Origin: Gemmatimonadales bacterium | GTDB taxonomy: Bacteria; Gemmatimonadota; Gemmatimonadetes; Gemmatimonadales; GWC2-71-9 | NCBI GenBank assembly: GCA_036500345.1 | Contig: DASYCE010000007.1 | Span: 124,001-188,000, forward strand | DNA length: 64,000 bases | Direction of reading: 5' to 3' | Shown here: positions 60,516 through 64,000 of the stretch, piece by piece | How the letters are laid out: each line of letters opens with the position of its first letter | Numbering within the stretch: position 1 is the stretch's first letter | The notes under the pieces: generated by a model | Told to the model about the DNA's origin: nothing | The model's database searches: none | Seen by the model: the letters and a program-made list of their open reading frames with translations, nothing else | Position numbers and translations under genes: made by a program

Positions 60516-61684
60516 CGCATCGAGGATCGCGAACGATTACAGCAATCGCCTTCGCGCTTGGATTCGCGGGTCGCATACAACCGTCGGGAGCGCAACAGCC
60601 GACGCGACGGTGGGATGATTCAACGTCGGCGGCGCCCGAGGCCCAGGTGTACCGCACCTGGCAGGCGTATTTCCAGTCGAAGGGCGGCGACCTTGCCGAC
60701 GGGGCAGGAACGCCGTCGCCGCTGTGGGTTGCCAACGAACAGGCACAGTGGCCGATGTACGATCTCGCAGGATTCTACGTACCTGCCGGCGCCATTCCGC
60801 ACGTCGTGAACATCCGGCGCGTCCAAGGCAGGGATCCGGTTGCATATGAGATCGTTGTCCGATTCACCGAGCCGCGCCTGGTCCGGGCAACGGATTCCGC
60901 GCGGACGCGGATAACGGCGACGTGGATCGTCGAACAGCGCGCAGGAAGGTGGTTGCTGGCGAACGTCTTGCCGCAAAGAACGCGGAACTGGCACACGGAG
61001 CGAGTGGGGCAGATCCGGTATTTCGTCGCGCCATTGCTCACCTTCAACCGCACGCGGGCGATCGCAGCGGCGAAGTTCGTCGACTCGCTAACCGCAGCGT
61101 TTGACCTTCCCCGCCTCGATGCACTGGACTATTACGTCGTCCCCACGGTCGACGCGGCGCTGGACGCCCTCGGCGTCGACTCTCCGACGCGGTATGGGCC
61201 CAGCGGAGGGTTTTCCAAGCCGGTGAATCATCAGTTGTTCGCTGGCATCCCCATGTGGGGAGAGAACTATCGGCACGAATTGACCCACGTCGTGCTCCTG
61301 CCACTGTACCGGTCGGGACCCCTGACGATTGTCGGCACCGAAGGGGTTGCCACGTGGCTGGGCGGCACATCCGGGATGACGTGGAAGGAATCGGTCAGAT
61401 CGCTGCGGACGTTTTTGCGATCCCATCCGACTGCGACGCTCGATTCGGCGATCACGCAAGGGAGCATTCCGCAAACTGACACCTACGCTGCTGGTGCCGT
61501 CCTCTGTGACATCGTCTTTCGTCGAGGTGGCACTCCTGCGGTGCGGGCATTTCTCACCGCGGGGCCCGGGCCCAACCAGGTGCGAGCAGAGCTGTTGCGT
61601 CTCTTCGGTGCATCGTGGGAGCGGATCGCAAGAGAGTGGCGAGCGGCAGTGGACACGATCGCGGCGGAAGGAGGGCCGGCCTGA
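60512..61684 (+). CDS. Secreted HExxH (peptidase MA-like) metalloprotease
   Basis: 390 residues. A signal-like start (ITAIAFALGFAGRIQPSGAQ) is followed by a region of unknown fold and, near residue 260, YRHELTHVVLLPLY with the HExxH zinc site, then TEGVATWLGGTSG supplying a third glutamate ligand. This matches gluzincin-type peptidase-MA-like proteins. A GTG start overlaps the previous gene by four bases. Confidence 0.75.
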   Translation: MTHRGSRTITAIAFALGFAGRIQPSGAQQPTRRWDDSTSAAPEAQVYRTWQAYFQSKGGDLADGAGTPSPLWVANEQAQWPMYDLAGFYVPAGAIPHVVNIRRVQGRDPVAYEIVVRFTEPRLVRATDSARTRITATWIVEQRAGRWLLANVLPQRTRNWHTERVGQIRYFVAPLLTFNRTRAIAAAKFVDSLTAAFDLPRLDALDYYVVPTVDAALDALGVDSPTRYGPSGGFSKPVNHQLFAGIPMWGENYRHELTHVVLLPLYRSGPLTIVGTEGVATWLGGTSGMTWKESVRSLRTFLRSHPTATLDSAITQGSIPQTDTYAAGAVLCDIVFRRGGTPAVRAFLTAGPGPNQVRAELLRLFGASWERIAREWRAAVDTIAAEGGPA

Positions 61685-61713
61685 CGTCGCTGACCTGACA
61701 GGCACCGGACCTG

Positions 61714-62463
61714 CTACTTCGTCAGAATTCTCGCTTCACCGTCGGTGATCAGCACCGTGTGCTCGAAGTGCGCCGACAATGATCCATCCTGCGTCACGAC
61801 AGTCCATTTGTCCTTGAGGGTGCTGATCGCCGGCTTTCCGATGGTGATCATCGGCTCGATGGCGAGCGTCATCCCCGGCCGCAACGCTGCACCGCGCTTG
61901 GGATTGCCGAAGTTCGGAACCTGCGGCTCCTCGTGAAAGCGCGTCCCGATTCCGTGACCCACCAGCTCGCGCACCACGCCGAACCCCGCCCCCTCCGCGA
62001 CCCGCTGCACCGCGTAGCCGATGTCGCCGACGTGATTGCCGGCCACCGCCGCAGCAATTCCGGCTTGAAGCGAGCGTTGCGTCACGTCGAGGAGTCGCTG
62101 GACTTCCGGCTCGATCGTGCCGACCGGAATCGTCGTCGCGGAATCGGCGTGCAATCCCCCCATCTGCACACCCACGTCGACTGACACGATCGATCCTTCG
62201 TGAAGCACCCGCTTGGTCGACGGAATGCCGTGGACGATTTCCTGGTCGATCGACGTGCAGAGCGTCTTGGGGAAGTCGTACAGTCCCTTGAACGACGGCG
62301 TTGCGCCGGCATGTGAGCGGATGAACGCTTCCGCCTCGCGATCGAGATCCTCGGTCGTGATCCCGGGCCGCACGATCCGGCGCATCAATTCAAGGGTCTC
62401 GAAGACGATCCGCCCCGCGGCCGCCATGCTCTCGACTTCGCGCGGCGACTTGATCGTGATCAC
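61714..62463 (-). CDS. map: Methionine aminopeptidase, type I
   Basis: 249 residues. It removes the initiator methionine from new proteins. Metal-binding residues are present in VSVDVGVQMGGLHADSATTI (two aspartates), VGHGIGTRFHEEPQVPN (histidine), LAIEPMITIG and AHFEHTVLIT (glutamates). The GTG at 62463 overlaps the adk stop (GTGA) and begins the conserved ITIKSPREVESM start; a longer in-frame start would add 31 residues in the adk end. Next to adk and secY, the usual spc-operon order. Confidence 0.95.
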   Translation of the reverse strand: MITIKSPREVESMAAAGRIVFETLELMRRIVRPGITTEDLDREAEAFIRSHAGATPSFKGLYDFPKTLCTSIDQEIVHGIPSTKRVLHEGSIVSVDVGVQMGGLHADSATTIPVGTIEPEVQRLLDVTQRSLQAGIAAAVAGNHVGDIGYAVQRVAEGAGFGVVRELVGHGIGTRFHEEPQVPNFGNPKRGAALRPGMTLAIEPMITIGKPAISTLKDKWTVVTQDGSLSAHFEHTVLITDGEARILTK

Positions 62464-63026
62464 GGGCGCGCCACGGCTTCCTGCACGCGCGCCGACACCT
62501 CGTCCACCGTGCCGACCGCTTCGATCCGGGTGACGCCACCGTGCTTCTCGTACCATGAGATCACCGGCGCGGTCTGGGCACGATACGCGGCGAGCCTGGT
62601 GGCCACCGCCGCGGGATCGTCGTCGGCACGGCCTTCGATGGCGCGCCGACCGGCGAGGCGACGGACCAGCTCGGCATCCGCGACGTCAAAGAAGAGAACG
62701 TGGTCGATCTTCCGCCCCATGGACCGGAGCACCTCACCAACTCCTTCGGCCTGCGGGATGGTCCGCACCACTCCGTCGAAGATCACGCCGCCTGCGGCTG
62801 CAGGCTTCGAGAGCTCTTCGCGGATCACGCCGAGGATGATTTCATCGCTGACGAGGTGGCCGGCGTCCATCACCGCCTGGGCCTGGCGACCGAGTGGTGT
62901 TCCCTGCTTCACCGCGTCGCGGAGGAGGTCACCGGTGGCAAAGCGGGGGAGTGAGAGCGCCTTGGAGAGGAGTTCGCCCTGGGTGCCCTTGCCGGCACCC
63001 GGCGGTCCGAGGAGGAGGATGTCCAT
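62460..63026 (-). CDS. adk: Adenylate kinase
   Basis: 188 residues, the short form without the zinc/lid insertion. Walker A is LLLGPPGAGKGTQGELLSK; FATGDLLRDAVKQGTPLG, GVIFDGVVRTIPQAEGV and RAEGRADDDPAAVATRL-like blocks follow the order of bacterial Adk. Balances AMP, ADP and ATP. It is 97 bases from secY and overlaps map. Confidence 0.95.
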   Translation of the reverse strand: MDILLLGPPGAGKGTQGELLSKALSLPRFATGDLLRDAVKQGTPLGRQAQAVMDAGHLVSDEIILGVIREELSKPAAAGGVIFDGVVRTIPQAEGVGEVLRSMGRKIDHVLFFDVADAELVRRLAGRRAIEGRADDDPAAVATRLAAYRAQTAPVISWYEKHGGVTRIEAVGTVDEVSARVQEAVARP

Positions 63027-63096
63027 ACGGGAAATTTAGTTGATTCGAGCAGATCCTTCGACTTCGCGGCCGCGAAGCCGCCGCTCCGCTCAGGAT

Positions 63097-63124
63097 GATT
63101 CCGGCGCCTCAGGGCGCCGGAATC
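63097..63124. terminator. Perfect 12-bp hairpin at the secY stop codon
   Basis: GATTCCGGCGCC, a TCAG loop, GGCGCCGGAATC: a perfect palindrome overlapping the last bases of secY and its stop codon. On the minus strand it lies between secY and adk. No T-run follows, so it may act as a processing or attenuation site rather than a classical terminator. Confidence 0.5.
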
Positions 63125-64000
63125 ACATCCCGAACCGGCTCTGCCGTCCGCGGAACTTGATCCGTCCCGACTTCATGAAGCCATCGTACTTGCGCAGCTG
63201 GCGGTGCTGCTCGATCTGCGCGATGGTGTCGAGGAGTACGCCCACCACGATCAGGATCGACGTGCCGCCGAACTGGAACTGCTGGATTCCGACTCCCGCC
63301 GCGACCGCGATCGGCACGATCGCCACCACGGCAAGGAAGAGCGATCCCGGGAAGGTGATCCGGCCGAGGACGCCGTCGATGTAGTCGGCGGTCGCGGCAC
63401 CGGGCTTCACACCCGGAATGAACGCGCCCTGCTTCTTGAGATTCTCCGACAGGTCGACCGAGTTGAAGACGATCGACGTGTAGAAGTAGGAGAAGACGAC
63501 GATCAGGAAGGCGAAGAGAATGTCGTACGCCATGCCGCCCGGCGTGAGGAACTGGGCGATCCCCTGCAGCGCGTCGATCCGGGTGAACTGCGCCACCGTA
63601 GCGGGGACGATGATGACCGTCTGCGCGAAGATGATCGGCATCACGCCGGCAGTGATCAGCCGGATCGGAATGAACGTCTTCTGCCCTTCGCGAATCCGCC
63701 CTCGCCCCATCACCTTGCGCGGGATCTGGATCGGGATGCGGCGGGCGGCAAGGGTCATCGCGACCACTGCGGTGATCATCGCCAGGAGGACGATCAGCAG
63801 CACCACCACGCCGCCGAGGGTCACCACGCCATCGCGGACGTAGCCGATCGTCGTGATCGCCGACGGCCAGACCCGTTCGAGAATCGCGACGGTGATGAGC
63901 AACGACATGCCGTTGCCAATGCCGCGTTCGGTGATCTGTTCACCGAGCCACATCACGAAGATCGCGCCGACGGTCAGCGTGGTCACCATCACCAGTCGCG
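63123..64000 (-). CDS. secY: Protein translocase subunit SecY, partial
   Basis: The C-terminal 290 or so residues; the N-terminus lies beyond the window. Conserved blocks include MWLGEQITERGIGNGMSLLI (after TM5), RRIPIQIPRKVMGRG, IPIRLITAGVMPIIFAQTVI, FSYFYTSIVFNSVDLSENLK and GGTSILIVVGVLLDTIAQIE. It is the core channel of the Sec system. With adk and map it marks the end of an spc-type operon. Confidence 0.97.
   Translation of the reverse strand, partial: RLVMVTTLTVGAIFVMWLGEQITERGIGNGMSLLITVAILERVWPSAITTIGYVRDGVVTLGGVVVLLIVLLAMITAVVAMTLAARRIPIQIPRKVMGRGRIREGQKTFIPIRLITAGVMPIIFAQTVIIVPATVAQFTRIDALQGIAQFLTPGGMAYDILFAFLIVVFSYFYTSIVFNSVDLSENLKKQGAFIPGVKPGAATADYIDGVLGRITFPGSLFLAVVAIVPIAVAAGVGIQQFQFGGTSILIVVGVLLDTIAQIEQHRQLRKYDGFMKSGRIKFRGRQSRFGM

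Noticed and set aside
63027-63096. A REP-like element between secY and adk
   Set aside because: GCGGCCGCGAAGCCGCCGC looks repetitive, but only one copy is seen in the window, so no repeat family can be claimed.
1-64000. tRNA, rRNA, riboswitch and insertion-sequence genes
   Set aside because: I looked for cloverleaf-like, rRNA-like and transposase signatures and found none that I could support by reading.

Overview
The window is a high-G+C Gram-negative chromosome segment. An outer membrane is implied by the TonB-dependent receptor, several outer-membrane barrel proteins, and signal peptides ending in AQ. A large family-S9 exopeptidase, a DUF5916 protein and many DUF-type secreted proteins suggest a Gemmatimonadota soil bacterium. 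That assignment is an inference from gene content; no rRNA or tRNA gene is visible to confirm it.

Layout. 1-8.7 kb: a partial LOR/SDH-type (TIGR00300) enzyme divergent from a TonB receptor, then a minus-strand run of a barrel protein, priA, a dipeptide epimerase, a histone-deacetylase-family protein, two small proteins and glycyl-tRNA synthetase. 10.1-14.3 kb: a plus-strand operon of four minor pilin-type proteins (FimT/GspH-, PilV-, PilW- and PilX-like), facing a minus-strand operon of trpS, a PilT-type ATPase and purA. 17.6-20.2 kb: a VOC protein, a striking field of 26 degenerate 21-bp units, an inositol-phosphatase-family gene, and an ArsR-AHSA1 pair with a palindromic operator.

20.4-37.3 kb is the centre of interest: a chromosomal integron. 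It starts with a truncated, frameshifted integron integrase lying in the same direction as the cassettes (a reversed layout). A candidate attI follows, then about 16 kb of plus-strand gene cassettes separated by 17 recognisable attC sites. The cassettes encode candidate nucleases (three PD-(D/E)XK-like, one HNH, one Cys/His-rich HNH-like), a trypsin-like protease, a HEPN-like protein, two DUF4145-like proteins, membrane-anchored unknowns, and a two-gene cassette with an OLD-family ATPase/TOPRIM nuclease plus a short UvrD-like helicase. That pair has the architecture of the Gabija anti-phage system. The array reads as a decayed, probably sedentary store of defence and nuclease genes. Several attC sites have lost a core site, which would lock neighbouring cassettes together.

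37.3-64 kb is ordinary and accessory chromosome: a zinc-ribbon protein and a Mug-type uracil-DNA glycosylase; small envelope and unknown genes; a methyltransferase; DoxX; a LytS/LytT-type two-component pair with 11-bp direct repeats beside it; a DUF5916 protein; a cupin; a DUF1036 protein; a VapBC-type toxin-antitoxin pair with an operator-like palindrome; GNAT; a second ArsR-AHSA1 pair with its own palindrome; a family-S9 peptidase; a rifampin ADP-ribosyltransferase with an added N-terminal helical domain; a propeller lipoprotein; an L,D-transpeptidase; and a HExxH peptidase. It ends with the spc-operon genes map, adk and secY, with secY running off the window.
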